Of a stretch of 32,569 bases of DNA, positions 1-8,339 are shown piece by piece. Each line of letters opens with the position of its first letter. Position 1 is the first letter of the stretch. This DNA comes from Alphaproteobacteria bacterium (GTDB taxonomy: Bacteria > Pseudomonadota > Alphaproteobacteria > Rhodobacterales > Rhodobacteraceae), in assembly GCA_030428355.1 (NCBI GenBank), contig JAUIBL010000036.1, positions 1 through 32,569 on the forward strand, in the 5' to 3' direction. Made by a program: the position numbers and the translations under genes. The notes under the pieces are model-generated. The model worked only from the letters and a program-made list of their open reading frames with translations. It was not told where the DNA came from and ran no database searches.

Positions 1-1458
1 CCGATGAAGGACTTTGGCTACGACGTCAGCGATTATTGCGACGTTGACCCGATGTTCGGATCGCTGGCCGATTTCGACGTGCTCGTGCAAACGGCGCACC
101 GCTTGGGCATCCGGGTGATGATTGACCTCGTGCTGTCGCACACCTCGGATCAGCATCCGTGGTTCCAGCTCAGCCGGTCGAGCCGCGACAACGAGAAAGC
201 CGACTGGTATGTCTGGTCGGACCCCAAAGAAGACGGCACGCCGCCCAACAACTGGCTGTCGATCTTTGGCGGGTCGGCCTGGCAATGGGACGCGCGGCGC
301 GAGCAATATTATCTGCACAATTTCCTGACCTCGCAGCCGGATCTGAACTTCCATAACCCGGATGTGCAGCAGGCGCTTCTGGATGTGACGCGGTTCTGGC
401 TGGATCGCGGTGTCGACGGCTTCCGCCTCGATACGATCAACTTCTATTTCCACGACAAGGACTTGCGCAGCAATCCGGGCCTGCCCAAGGAAAAGCGCAA
501 CGCCAATATCGCGCCTTCGGTGAACCCGTATAACCATCAGGAGCACCTTTATTCCAAGAACCAGCCCGAAAACCTGGCGTTTCTCGAACGCTTCCGGGCG
601 CTGCTGGATGAGTATCAGGGCACCACGTCCGTGGGCGAAGTCGGCGACGCGCAGCGCGGGCTCGAAATCATGGGTGAGTACACCAAGGGCGAGAACCGCG
701 TTCACATGTGCTACGCGTTCGAATTCCTGTCTGGCGTGGAACCGACCGCTGACCGGTTTGTCGAGGTGCTGGGGCAGGTGGACGACGTCGCCTCGGACGG
801 TTGGGCCTGCTGGGCGTTCTCCAACCACGACGTCACGCGCCACGCCTCGCGCTGGAACCTGTCGCCGGCCGCGCAGCGCCTTTTTGCGACGCTGATGATG
901 TGTCTGCGCGGATCCGTCTGTATCTATCAGGGCGAAGAGCTGGGCCTGCCCGAAGCCGAGGTCGGGTTCGAGGATCTGCAGGACCCCTACGGCATCCAGT
1001 TCTGGCCCGAATACAAGGGCCGCGATGGCTGCCGCACGCCGATGGTCTGGGAGCCGTCGAACCAGAATGGCGGCTTCACATCCGGCAAGCCCTGGTTGCC
1101 GGTCAGCCATGAGCACCTGAACCGCACCGTGGCGCATCAGGAAGACGACCCGGCGGCGATCCTGCATCACTACCGCCGCGCCATCGCCTTCCGCCATGCG
1201 CAGCCCGCGCTCGCCAAGGGAGTTCATGACGGCGTGAAAAGCACCGGCACCATTGTGCATTTCACACGCAGCCATGAAGGCTCGACCATCTTCTGCGCCT
1301 TCAACCTGAGCGACCAGCCCGCGACGATGGACATGCCGACGGGCAACTGGGCGCAGATCGGTCTGGAACTGGGGAGCGCCGGACCGCAGGCGGACGGTAA
1401 ATTGCATCTCGGCCCGTGGCAGCCTTGCCTCGCGCTGAACATGAAGTCCTGGGAATGA
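1..1458 (+). CDS. aglA: Alpha-glucosidase, GH13 family (5' end outside window)
   Basis: Cytoplasmic hydrolase expected to release glucose from alpha-glucosides (sucrose, maltose, trehalose) imported by the Agl ABC system. The frame is open from base 1 (CCG then ATG at 4), and about 60 residues of the (beta/alpha)8 barrel normally precede this point, so the gene is cut by the window edge and the ATG at 4 is not the true start. Counting from that Met, GH13 landmarks are seen: DLVLSHTSDQHPWF (41-54), the nucleophile Asp143 in GFRLDT, the acid/base Glu212 in SVGEVGD and the His-Asp pair 275-276 in FSNHDVTRH. The C-terminal beta domain is complete. It lies 21 bp upstream of an AglK-type ATPase, the order known from the rhizobial aglEFGAK operon, which supports the aglA name. 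Maltase or oligo-1,6-glucosidase specificity cannot be excluded. Confidence 0.9.
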   Translation, partial: PMKDFGYDVSDYCDVDPMFGSLADFDVLVQTAHRLGIRVMIDLVLSHTSDQHPWFQLSRSSRDNEKADWYVWSDPKEDGTPPNNWLSIFGGSAWQWDARREQYYLHNFLTSQPDLNFHNPDVQQALLDVTRFWLDRGVDGFRLDTINFYFHDKDLRSNPGLPKEKRNANIAPSVNPYNHQEHLYSKNQPENLAFLERFRALLDEYQGTTSVGEVGDAQRGLEIMGEYTKGENRVHMCYAFEFLSGVEPTADRFVEVLGQVDDVASDGWACWAFSNHDVTRHASRWNLSPAAQRLFATLMMCLRGSVCIYQGEELGLPEAEVGFEDLQDPYGIQFWPEYKGRDGCRTPMVWEPSNQNGGFTSGKPWLPVSHEHLNRTVAHQEDDPAAILHHYRRAIAFRHAQPALAKGVHDGVKSTGTIVHFTRSHEGSTIFCAFNLSDQPATMDMPTGNWAQIGLELGSAGPQADGKLHLGPWQPCLALNMKSWE

Positions 1459-1479
1459 CAGGATGAGGGAGGGACAGTC

Positions 1480-2568
1480 ATGGCCAATCTGAAGCTGACG
1501 AATGTCGAAAAGACCTATGCGGGCGCGGTCAACGTGCTCAACAATATCAATCTCGACATCAAGCAAGGAGAGCTGATCGTCTTTGTCGGCCCCTCCGGCT
1601 GTGGCAAGTCCACACTTCTGCGGATGATCGCCGGGCTGGAAAAGATCACCGGCGGCACGCTCGAGATCGACGGGCAGGTGGTGAACGACATGCCCCCCGC
1701 GATGCGCGGCATTGCCATGGTGTTCCAGTCCTACGCGCTTTATCCGCACATGACGGTGCGCGAGAACATGAGCTTTGCTCTCAAGATCGCCAAGAAACCG
1801 CAGTCGGAAATCGACGTGGCCGTAAACCGGGCGGCCAAGATGCTGCAGCTCGATCCCTATCTCGACCGCCTGCCGAAGGCCCTGTCGGGTGGCCAGCGCC
1901 AGCGGGTGGCGATTGGCCGGTCGATCGTCCGCGATCCCAAGGTTTATCTGTTCGATGAACCGCTCTCGAACCTCGATGCGGCGCTGCGCGTCGCCACCCG
2001 GATCGAGATTGCGCAACTCAAGGAACAGATGCCCGAAAGCACGATGATCTACGTGACCCATGATCAGGTCGAAGCGATGACACTTGCCTCCCGCATTGTC
2101 GTTTTGGCCAACAAGGGGATCGCGCAGGTCGGGGCGCCGCTGGAGCTGTATGAGCGACCCAACAGCGAATTTGTGGCGCAGTTCATCGGCTCACCGTCGA
2201 TGAACCTGCTTCCGGGGGAAATTGTCGGCACCGGCGCGCAGACCACGATCAAGATGGCGGGCGGTGGTACGGCGGTCTCGGACTATCCAACCACCGAGGC
2301 CGATATGGGCCTCAAGGTCAATGTCGGGGTGCGGCCCGAGGATTTCCTTGAAACCGATGGCGATTACATCTTCGAAGGCAAGGTGAACATCACTGAAGCC
2401 CTGGGCGAGGTGACGCTGCTGTACTTTGAGCCGCAAGGCAATGTCGATCCGGTGATCGGCAAACTGCCCGGCATCCACGCTGATCTGCGTGGCAAATCCG
2501 TTCGCTTGGGCGCGTCATCGGACAAGGTGCATGTGTTCCACAACGGGGTGTCGCTGCTTTATCGGTAA
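1480..2568 (+). CDS. aglK: ABC transporter ATPase for alpha-glucosides (MalK/UgpC type)
   Basis: Nucleotide-binding subunit of a carbohydrate ABC importer. It hydrolyses ATP at the inner membrane to drive uptake by the AglEFG permease, presumably encoded upstream of the window. Visible motifs are Walker A GPSGCGKST (37-45), Q-loop Gln83, signature LSGGQ (135-139), Walker B VYLFDEP (155-161, Glu160 catalytic) and switch His194 (THDQ). Residues from about 235 form the OB-fold regulatory domain typical of MalK/UgpC, and 362 aa is the usual length. The start is supported by a strong GGGAGGGA ribosome site 9-10 nt upstream. It follows the alpha-glucosidase by 21 bp and ends just before a strong terminator, so it is the last gene of the operon. 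The substrate is inferred from the neighbour; the family assignment is certain. Confidence 0.93.
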   Translation: MANLKLTNVEKTYAGAVNVLNNINLDIKQGELIVFVGPSGCGKSTLLRMIAGLEKITGGTLEIDGQVVNDMPPAMRGIAMVFQSYALYPHMTVRENMSFALKIAKKPQSEIDVAVNRAAKMLQLDPYLDRLPKALSGGQRQRVAIGRSIVRDPKVYLFDEPLSNLDAALRVATRIEIAQLKEQMPESTMIYVTHDQVEAMTLASRIVVLANKGIAQVGAPLELYERPNSEFVAQFIGSPSMNLLPGEIVGTGAQTTIKMAGGGTAVSDYPTTEADMGLKVNVGVRPEDFLETDGDYIFEGKVNITEALGEVTLLYFEPQGNVDPVIGKLPGIHADLRGKSVRLGASSDKVHVFHNGVSLLYR

Positions 2569-2582
2569 GAGCGCAGATGAAA

Positions 2583-2618
2583 AACCGGGCCCGCCATAGG
2601 CAGGCCCGGTTCTGTTTG
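2583..2618 (+). terminator. Rho-independent terminator of agl operon
   Basis: A 9-bp perfect GC-rich stem, AACCGGGCC (2583-2591) with GGCCCGGTT (2603-2611), loop of 11 nt, followed by CTGTTTG. It lies 15 bp after the aglK stop and faces the convergent lysine-rich gene, so it may stop transcription in both directions. Confidence 0.75.
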
Positions 2619-2644
2619 TCCGGAGTGGTGTGAAGCCGCGACTG

Positions 2645-3190
2645 TCAGGCCGCTTTGTTCTTCTTTTTCTTGCCTTTGGCTTTTGTTTTCTTTGTCTTGG
2701 CCTCTGATGCCTTTTTGCCGGCCTTCTTTTTCTTGGCCTTGGTATCTTTCTTCTTCTTCTTTTTGGACGCGTCAGCCGTCTTTGACTTTTTCTTCTTTGT
2801 CTTGGGTTTGTCCTTGGCTTTGGCCTGGCCTTTGCCCTTCTTCGCCTTGGTTTTCTTCGGCGTTTGATCTTCTGCCGGGGTCAGTTCGTCTTCCAAAGGA
2901 AGCGCTGCCGTCGGCAACATGACAACCACATCTGCCGCAGGCGAGGATGCTTCGGCCGCGCCCGTTTCCGCGTCGGTAGCCGCCGCTGGCACAGGGTTCG
3001 AAGTAGTGGTCAGACCCATCTGTGCAAGGGCCTGTCGCCACGCGGCAAGGCGTGCGTCGGTAACGCCCGGAATAGATGTCAATGTGGTTGGATCAGCCGC
3101 TGCCAATGCAGTGCAATCAACGATGCCGGCTGCTTCGAGCCGTTTCGCCAGTGCCGGTCCAATGCCGTTGATGTCGGTGAGTGCCGTCAT
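2645..3190 (-). CDS. HhH-domain protein with histone-H1-like poly-lysine tail
   Basis: A two-part protein. Residues 1-60 contain helix-hairpin-helix turns (INGIGPALAKRLEAAG at 7-22, then SIPGVTDARLAAW at 39-51) of the kind that bind DNA backbone without sequence specificity. After an Ala/Pro/Glu-rich linker (about 61-110), residues 111-181 are a low-complexity tail with about 38 lysines in 71 residues, mixed with Ala, Thr and Ser, like bacterial histone-H1-like proteins (HctA/AlgP style tails). Both parts point to a nucleoid-associated protein; a specific role is not known. The ATG at 3190 is preceded by GAGGGACC. It is the third gene of a minus-strand set of three lysine-rich small genes. 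The tail makes the opposite strand a long Phe-rich artefact frame. Confidence 0.75.
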   Translation of the reverse strand: MTALTDINGIGPALAKRLEAAGIVDCTALAAADPTTLTSIPGVTDARLAAWRQALAQMGLTTTSNPVPAAATDAETGAAEASSPAADVVVMLPTAALPLEDELTPAEDQTPKKTKAKKGKGQAKAKDKPKTKKKKSKTADASKKKKKKDTKAKKKKAGKKASEAKTKKTKAKGKKKKNKAA

Positions 3191-3213
3191 GATCGTGGGT
3201 CCCTCAAAATGAG

Positions 3214-3333
3214 TCAGGCCGCTTTTCTGAGCGCCTTCTTGGCTTGTTTCAGTTTCTTCTCCTGCCGCGCGACCTTTGCTTTGCGGCGCTTCACTTCGGC
3301 TTTCAAGGCTTTGATTTTCCGCGATTTTGCCAA
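3214..3333 (-). CDS. Small lysine-rich coiled-coil protein (39 aa)
   Basis: A TTG start at 3333 is preferred over longer upstream starts, because GAAGGA lies about 10 nt before it and the frame would otherwise overlap the upstream gene for over 100 bp on the same strand. The product (LAKSRKIKALKAEVKRRKAK, then a KKLKQAKKAL-type helix) is 39 aa, extremely basic, and has heptad-like spacing of Leu, Val and Ala, so it is probably a single long helix. It starts 4 nt after the stop of the RHH-like gene and ends 23 bp before the HhH/H1-like gene, consistent with one transcript. No family is recognised; a nucleic-acid-binding helper is inferred from charge and context only. Confidence 0.55.
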   Translation of the reverse strand: MAKSRKIKALKAEVKRRKAKVARQEKKLKQAKKALRKAA

Positions 3334-3337
3334 GGTT

Positions 3338-3535
3338 TCAGTCCTTCTTGTCCGTCTTGGATGTGTCGGTGTCATGCTCTTTGAGGAACCCCCGAATGAA
3401 GCGTCGGATTTCGCGCGCGGCGCTTGTGTCCAGCGCGTCGCAAAGGTCGACAAAGGCGTCACGGTCATCTCTCGCGATGCGAATGATCAACTGGCCGTCC
3501 TTGCGCTGCTTCTTGGATTTGTCGGATTTTCCCAA
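3338..3535 (-). CDS. Ribbon-helix-helix-like DNA-binding protein (65 aa)
   Basis: Start TTG at 3535, chosen because AGGAG sits 9 nt upstream and no in-frame ATG exists nearby. The core from residue 14 (GQLIIRIARDDRDAFVDLCD, then ALDTSAAREIRRFIRGFL) has the pattern of a beta strand followed by two helices seen in Arc/MetJ/CopG proteins: alternating strand residues, a turn, then an amphipathic helix ending RRFIRGFL. Both termini are Lys-rich. It is the first gene of the lysine-rich set, and a perfect 14-bp palindrome lies about 50 bp upstream (3585-3598), which would suit autorepression by an RHH dimer. RHH assignment is by pattern only; a structural prediction would settle it. Confidence 0.6.
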   Translation of the reverse strand: MGKSDKSKKQRKDGQLIIRIARDDRDAFVDLCDALDTSAAREIRRFIRGFLKEHDTDTSKTDKKD

Positions 3536-3584
3536 CTTGGCGGTCTCCTGTCAGAGCCATAATGTGTTACGACAAAGTAATAAC

Positions 3585-3598
3585 AATGTATATACATT
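3585..3598. promoter_or_regulatory. Perfect palindrome upstream of lysine-rich operon
   Basis: AATGTATATACATT is a perfect 14-bp inverted repeat in an AT-rich stretch (3559-3600) that otherwise resembles a promoter region, 50 bp before the TTG start of the RHH-like gene. It is a plausible operator for that gene's own product; this is inference. Confidence 0.45.
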
Positions 3599-3682
3599 AA
3601 TTCCTTCTGCCAGCAGGCACTTTGCCTGAATCCTGTGTCGATTGAAGGCATCCGGGCAGCATCAAATGCTCAACTCAATTAT

Positions 3683-3697
3683 GTTCCCTGTATGTTC
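3683..3697 (+). promoter_or_regulatory. LexA (SOS) box of uvrA
   Basis: GTTC-CCTGTAT-GTTC matches exactly the alphaproteobacterial LexA consensus GTTC-N7-GTTC, a direct repeat unlike the enterobacterial CTGT-N8-ACAG. It lies 65 bp upstream of the uvrA ATG, so uvrA is predicted to be DNA-damage inducible. Confidence 0.85.
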
Positions 3698-3762
3698 TCA
3701 CTTTTCGATTGGAGAATTTGCAGCGGTCCACTATGTGTTAACCATCCGGATCGGGGGACCAC

Positions 3763-6627
3763 ATGGCCGAATTGAAGAACATCGAAGTGCGTGGCGCACG
3801 CGAGCACAACCTCAAGAACATCGACGTGGACATTCCGCGCGATCAGCTTGTGGTGATCACCGGCCTGTCCGGGTCGGGCAAGTCCTCGCTGGCCTTCGAC
3901 ACGATCTATGCCGAAGGTCAGCGACGCTACGTGGAATCCCTGTCGGCCTATGCGCGCCAGTTCCTCGACATGATGGAAAAGCCGGATGTGGATCACATCT
4001 CCGGCCTCAGCCCGGCGATCTCGATCGAACAGAAGACGACGTCGAAAAACCCCCGGTCGACCGTCGGCACGGTGACCGAGATCTACGACTACATGCGTCT
4101 GCTCTTTGCGCGCGTCGGCACGCCCTACAGCCCCGCCACCGGCCTGCCCATCGAGGCGCAGCAGGTGCAGGACATGGTGGACCGCGTCATGGCGATGGAC
4201 GAGGGCACCCGCGCCTATCTGCTGGCGCCCATCGTGCGTGACCGCAAAGGCGAGTACCGCAAGGAATTTCTGGAACTGCGCAAGCAGGGCTTCCAGCGGG
4301 TCAAGGTGGATGGGTCTTTCTACGAGTTGGACGAACCGCCCACGCTCGACAAGAAGTTCCGCCACGACATCGACGTGGTGGTGGACCGGCTTGTGGTGAA
4401 AGAAGGGCTGGAAACCCGGCTGGCCGACAGTTTCCGCACCGCGCTGAATCTGGCGGACGGGATTGCGATCCTTGAAACAGCCCCCAGCGAAGGCGAGCCG
4501 GAGCGCTTTACCTTCTCCGAACGCTTTGCCTGCCCGGTCAGCGGGTTCACGATCCCGGAAATCGAACCGCGCCTCTTTTCCTTCAACGCGCCCTTCGGGG
4601 CCTGCCCGGATTGCGACGGTCTGGGGGTCGAGTTGTTCTTCGACGAACGGCTGGTTGTACCTGACGCCACGCTCAAGATCGCAGATGGCGCGCTGGCACC
4701 GTGGCGCAAAGGCAAATCGCCCTATTTCCTGCAGACAATCGAAGCGCTGGCCAAACATTACGAGTTCAACAAGAACGCCCGCTGGAAGGACCTTGATGCG
4801 CATGTTCAGCAGGTGTTCCTCTACGGGTCCGGCGAAGAAGAAATCCTGTTCCGTTACGATGAGGGCGGGCGTGTCTATCAGGTCACGCGCACCTTCGAAG
4901 GGGTGATCCCGAACATGGAGCGCCGCTACCGCGAGACCGACAGCAGTTGGATCCGCGAGGAATTCGAACGCTACCAGAACAACCGCTCCTGCGGCACCTG
5001 CGGCGGTTATCGCCTGCGGGAAGAGGCGCTGGCGGTCAAGATCGCGGGCCTGCATGTGGGGCAGGTGGTCGAGATGTCGATCAAGGAGGCCTACGAGTGG
5101 TGCAAGACCGTTCCGGACCACCTGACCAACCAGAAGAACGAAATCGCCAAGGCGATCCTCAAGGAAATCCGCGAACGGCTGGGTTTCCTGAACAATGTGG
5201 GCCTTGAATACCTGACCCTGTCGCGCAACGCGGGCACGCTGTCGGGTGGGGAAAGCCAGCGTATTCGTCTGGCAAGCCAGATCGGATCGGGCCTGACCGG
5301 GGTTCTGTATGTTCTGGACGAACCCTCCATCGGCCTGCATCAGCGCGACAATGACAGGCTGCTGGGCACGCTGAAATCCCTGCGGGATCAGGGCAATACG
5401 GTCATCGTCGTCGAACATGACGAAGAGGCGATCCGTGAAGCGGATTATGTCTTCGACATCGGCCCCGGTGCCGGCGTGCATGGCGGACAGGTCGTCTCGC
5501 ATGGCACCCCCAAAGAGGTGTCCGAGGAGCCGGCCTCGCTCACCGGGCAATACCTGAGCGGAGCGCGCGAGATCGCGGTGCCGGCGGAACGGCGCGCAGG
5601 GAAGAAGGGCAAGTCGATCACCGTGGTCAAGGCGACGGGCAACAACCTGCAGAACGTCACCGCGGAATTTCCTCTGGGCAAGTTCGTCTGCGTGACCGGT
5701 GTGTCGGGCGGCGGCAAGTCGACCCTGACGATCGAAACCCTGTTCAAAACCGCCTCCATGCGCCTGAACGGCGCGCGCCAGACCCCTGCACCCTGCGAGA
5801 CGATCAAGGGGCTGGAGCATCTGGACAAGGTTATCGACATCGACCAGCGACCCATCGGGCGCACGCCACGCTCCAACCCGGCGACCTATACCGGTGCCTT
5901 CACCCCGATCCGCGACTGGTTCGCGGGTCTGCCCGAAGCCAAGGCGCGCGGCTACAAGCCGGGTCGCTTCAGCTTCAACGTCAAGGGGGGCCGCTGCGAG
6001 GCCTGTCAGGGCGACGGCGTCATCAAGATCGAGATGCACTTCCTGCCGGATGTTTACGTGACCTGCGAGACCTGCAAAGGTGCGCGCTACAATCGCGAGA
6101 CATTGGAAATCAAGTTCAAAGGCAAGAGCATAGCCGACGTTCTTGATATGACTGTCGAAGACGCGCAGGAGTTCTTCAAGGCGGTGCCAAGCATCCGCGA
6201 AAAGATGGACGCGCTGGTGCGCGTGGGTCTCGGCTACATCAAGGTCGGCCAGCAGGCGACGACGCTCTCGGGCGGCGAAGCGCAGCGCGTGAAGCTGTCG
6301 AAAGAGCTTGCAAAACGGTCGACGGGGCGCACGCTCTACATTCTTGACGAGCCGACAACAGGCTTACATTTCGAGGATGTACGCAAGCTTCTTGAAGTTC
6401 TGCATGAGCTTGTGGATCAGGGCAATTCGGTCATCGTGATCGAACATAACCTCGATGTGATCAAGACCGCCGACTGGCTGATCGACATCGGCCCCGAAGG
6501 TGGCGATGGTGGCGGGCAGATCGTGGCAACCGGCACCCCCGAAGAAGTGGCCGAGGTGGCGGCATCCCATACCGGGCGGTATCTGAAACCGATGCTGGAC
6601 GCCAAGAAGCCCCTCGCAGCGGAATGA
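3763..6627 (+). CDS. uvrA: Excinuclease ABC subunit A (UvrA)
   Basis: Damage-recognition ATPase of nucleotide excision repair; the dimer loads UvrB on lesions. 954 aa, the normal length. Two ABC cassettes are visible: first Walker [10 protein letters not shown] (34-42) with signature LSGGESQR near 493, and second Walker [10 protein letters not shown] near 646 with signature LSGGEAQR near 836. Both zinc modules are present: Cys pairs near 256 and 280 (the second written CPDCDG), and CEACQGDG near 745 with CETCKGAR near 768. The ATG at 3763 is preceded by GGGGGA. A LexA box upstream indicates SOS control. It converges with the Hint-domain gene with only 4 bp between the stops and no clear terminator. 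Confidence 0.98.
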   Translation: MAELKNIEVRGAREHNLKNIDVDIPRDQLVVITGLSGSGKSSLAFDTIYAEGQRRYVESLSAYARQFLDMMEKPDVDHISGLSPAISIEQKTTSKNPRSTVGTVTEIYDYMRLLFARVGTPYSPATGLPIEAQQVQDMVDRVMAMDEGTRAYLLAPIVRDRKGEYRKEFLELRKQGFQRVKVDGSFYELDEPPTLDKKFRHDIDVVVDRLVVKEGLETRLADSFRTALNLADGIAILETAPSEGEPERFTFSERFACPVSGFTIPEIEPRLFSFNAPFGACPDCDGLGVELFFDERLVVPDATLKIADGALAPWRKGKSPYFLQTIEALAKHYEFNKNARWKDLDAHVQQVFLYGSGEEEILFRYDEGGRVYQVTRTFEGVIPNMERRYRETDSSWIREEFERYQNNRSCGTCGGYRLREEALAVKIAGLHVGQVVEMSIKEAYEWCKTVPDHLTNQKNEIAKAILKEIRERLGFLNNVGLEYLTLSRNAGTLSGGESQRIRLASQIGSGLTGVLYVLDEPSIGLHQRDNDRLLGTLKSLRDQGNTVIVVEHDEEAIREADYVFDIGPGAGVHGGQVVSHGTPKEVSEEPASLTGQYLSGAREIAVPAERRAGKKGKSITVVKATGNNLQNVTAEFPLGKFVCVTGVSGGGKSTLTIETLFKTASMRLNGARQTPAPCETIKGLEHLDKVIDIDQRPIGRTPRSNPATYTGAFTPIRDWFAGLPEAKARGYKPGRFSFNVKGGRCEACQGDGVIKIEMHFLPDVYVTCETCKGARYNRETLEIKFKGKSIADVLDMTVEDAQEFFKAVPSIREKMDALVRVGLGYIKVGQQATTLSGGEAQRVKLSKELAKRSTGRTLYILDEPTTGLHFEDVRKLLEVLHELVDQGNSVIVIEHNLDVIKTADWLIDIGPEGGDGGGQIVATGTPEEVAEVAASHTGRYLKPMLDAKKPLAAE

Positions 6628-6631
6628 CGGA

Positions 6632-8206
6632 TCACGCGGCGCGGGCGGTCAGGGCCTGCGCCTCGTAGGTTTTCAGGATTGGCCGCGCCGCCTCCCATCC
6701 AGCCGCGTCGATGTCGGCCAGCTCGGGGAACAGCGTGATGATCTCGTCGCAGGCCTCTTCGGGAAAGGTATGACGCATCATCGGGCCGGGCAAATAGCTT
6801 TCCGAGAGCAGCCCGCTTGATGTCAGGATGTTGTGCTGATCGAACAGCAGATGCACATAGGTGACCGGCTGCCCCGTTTCCTCGCGGCGCACGGTCTTGT
6901 CGTTCACCAGGTCCTTGGCTTTGACCAGAACTTCGGATTCACCGAACAACAGCTCGGCCCAAATATCGCGCACCAGAACGCGGTGCTGCGGGGACAGCAA
7001 CACATCTGCCTCGGCACCATAGCTGCCGGCGCAGATACGGATCGGTGCAAACTTGTCGGTCGCCACGATCTCGCGCGATCCGGCCCAACGGATCGGTTGT
7101 ACGCCATTGTCCAACGTCAGAACCAGATCGCCGGGGCGCAGGTCTTCGACCGGGCGCGGGCCGGTCGGCGTGTCGATCAACGTGCCTGCCACAAAGCAGG
7201 GAAGCTGGTTGATCTGAACAATACCGGTGTCCTCCTGACCAACGCCGTTGTTGATCGTGTAGGTGAAGTAGGCGGTTTCGACGTCCCCATCGGAAAGGAC
7301 GGTCAGGGTGCCATCGGCGTTGAGGATCACTGTCTGTCCCGAAGTCAGGGTGACCGACCCACCCGGGCCAACTGCAATCCCATTGATATGGGTGACCGTC
7401 AGCGTCCCCGCAGTCGTGCTGTCATTGTCCATCACGCTGATGGTTTTCGAGCTGTTCAGACCGACATTCGCGCTGTCGTCCTGCGCGATGATCGACGATT
7501 GAATCGACCCACCGGCAATCAGGAAGTTGGTGTCGTAGTTCGGGTCGGACGTATCAGCCACACCCAGCTTGATAGTGTTGGGCACACCCGGATTGACCGG
7601 AGCCACAAAGGTCAACGTGACGGTCAGACCGTCCATCTCGGTGTTGAACTGGTCGAGGGTGTTGTCCTTGTAGAGGTTCGGTGTGGTCGCGCTGTTGATG
7701 TTGCCGATGGAGGCCTGACCATTGCCGACCGCCACCGTTGCCTCAACACCGTTGACCCATACGCCTACGGTGTCGAGAAACGCTGAATTTACGAATTCCG
7801 GGTATTCGTCAGATGCGATGACAAAATCGACGGTGATGAAATCGCCCGCCGGTGTGAATACCACCTCAAGAAAGGCCGCATCAAAGGTGTTCCGGCCAGC
7901 CAGCGCGTCGAAATCCGGATCGCGATTGATGCCCGAGGTGTTGGTGCCGGTTGACCCGCTGATATTGGTGTTCAGTGTTCCCGAGTTGTTGGTGAAGTCG
8001 GCCACCAACCCGGTGGACATGATCACACCCGTATCTCCTGGCACCACACCCGGGGAGATGGCATTGCCGTTACTGTAAATCCCGGAGGACCGGAAGTCCC
8101 CGGAATATGTCGCACTGCTGACCGTGACGCCATTTCCGAAAATGGCATTGGCCATCTGCAACGCCGTGGCGTTGATGTTGATTGGTAGTTCCTGTGCGAT
8201 GGGCAT
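6632..8206 (-). CDS. Choice-of-anchor L / Hint-domain exoprotein
   Basis: A 524-aa modular protein, probably exported. Residues 1-240 match the choice-of-anchor-L type: Asn/Thr-rich beta structure with GVIMSTGLVADF (60-71), FVIASDEYPEF (128-138) and VGVWVNG (147-153). Residues about 240-335 look like one VCBS/Ig-like repeat (NADGTLTVLSDGD at 296-308). From Cys337 (CFVAGTLIDTPTGPRPVEDL) to about 475 is a Hint_2 (hedgehog/intein-like) domain with LSPQHRVLV (404-412) and DQHNILTSSG (456-465). No Sec signal peptide is seen, as is common for type I-secreted roseobacter proteins with Hint ends; no RTX nonapeptides are present. The start is supported by AAGGCGG upstream. Substrate and processing are unknown. 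Confidence 0.8.
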   Translation of the reverse strand: MPIAQELPININATALQMANAIFGNGVTVSSATYSGDFRSSGIYSNGNAISPGVVPGDTGVIMSTGLVADFTNNSGTLNTNISGSTGTNTSGINRDPDFDALAGRNTFDAAFLEVVFTPAGDFITVDFVIASDEYPEFVNSAFLDTVGVWVNGVEATVAVGNGQASIGNINSATTPNLYKDNTLDQFNTEMDGLTVTLTFVAPVNPGVPNTIKLGVADTSDPNYDTNFLIAGGSIQSSIIAQDDSANVGLNSSKTISVMDNDSTTAGTLTVTHINGIAVGPGGSVTLTSGQTVILNADGTLTVLSDGDVETAYFTYTINNGVGQEDTGIVQINQLPCFVAGTLIDTPTGPRPVEDLRPGDLVLTLDNGVQPIRWAGSREIVATDKFAPIRICAGSYGAEADVLLSPQHRVLVRDIWAELLFGESEVLVKAKDLVNDKTVRREETGQPVTYVHLLFDQHNILTSSGLLSESYLPGPMMRHTFPEEACDEIITLFPELADIDAAGWEAARPILKTYEAQALTARAA

Positions 8207-8226
8207 TGGGTGCCGCCTTGCCGTTG

Positions 8227-8244
8227 ACCAGTTTCTTCACTGGT
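8227..8244. repeat. Inverted repeat in leader of Hint-protein gene
   Basis: ACCAGT (8227-8232) and ACTGGT (8239-8244) form a 6-bp stem with a TTCTTC loop, extended by flanking A/T bases. It lies 20-40 bp upstream of the Hint-protein start, so it would fold in its 5' leader or act as an operator. Weak evidence. Confidence 0.3.
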
Positions 8245-8308
8245 TTTGACCCGGCATGGCGGCGATCTTTTGTAGCAAGTACGTTAACTTTTGGGCATTT
8301 CCTTCGGC

Positions 8309-8331
8309 ATTATCCACTATCTTTGGATAAT
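8309..8331. repeat. AT-rich inverted repeat between mmsB and Hint gene
   Basis: A perfect 8-bp stem, ATTATCCA (8309-8316) and TGGATAAT (8324-8331), 7-nt loop, flanked on both sides by TTTGGGCA-like copies (8290-8297 and 8331-8338). It lies 9 bp past the mmsB stop, so it could be a terminator for the valine operon, although there is no T-run on the minus strand. The half-sites resemble DnaA boxes (TTATCCACT is 8/9). Confidence 0.4.
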
Positions 8332-8339
8332 TTGGGCAC

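Noticed and set aside
2655..2922. Phe-rich plus-strand ORFs over the lysine-rich tail
   Set aside because: They are the complement of poly-Lys codons (AAG/AAA read as CTT/TTT), an artefact.
3679..6039. 786-aa minus-strand open frame opposite uvrA
   Set aside because: It mirrors uvrA codons (GC3-driven lack of stops), is rich in Arg/His/Gly/Asp, and has no ribosome site or domain; uvrA is unmistakable on the other strand.
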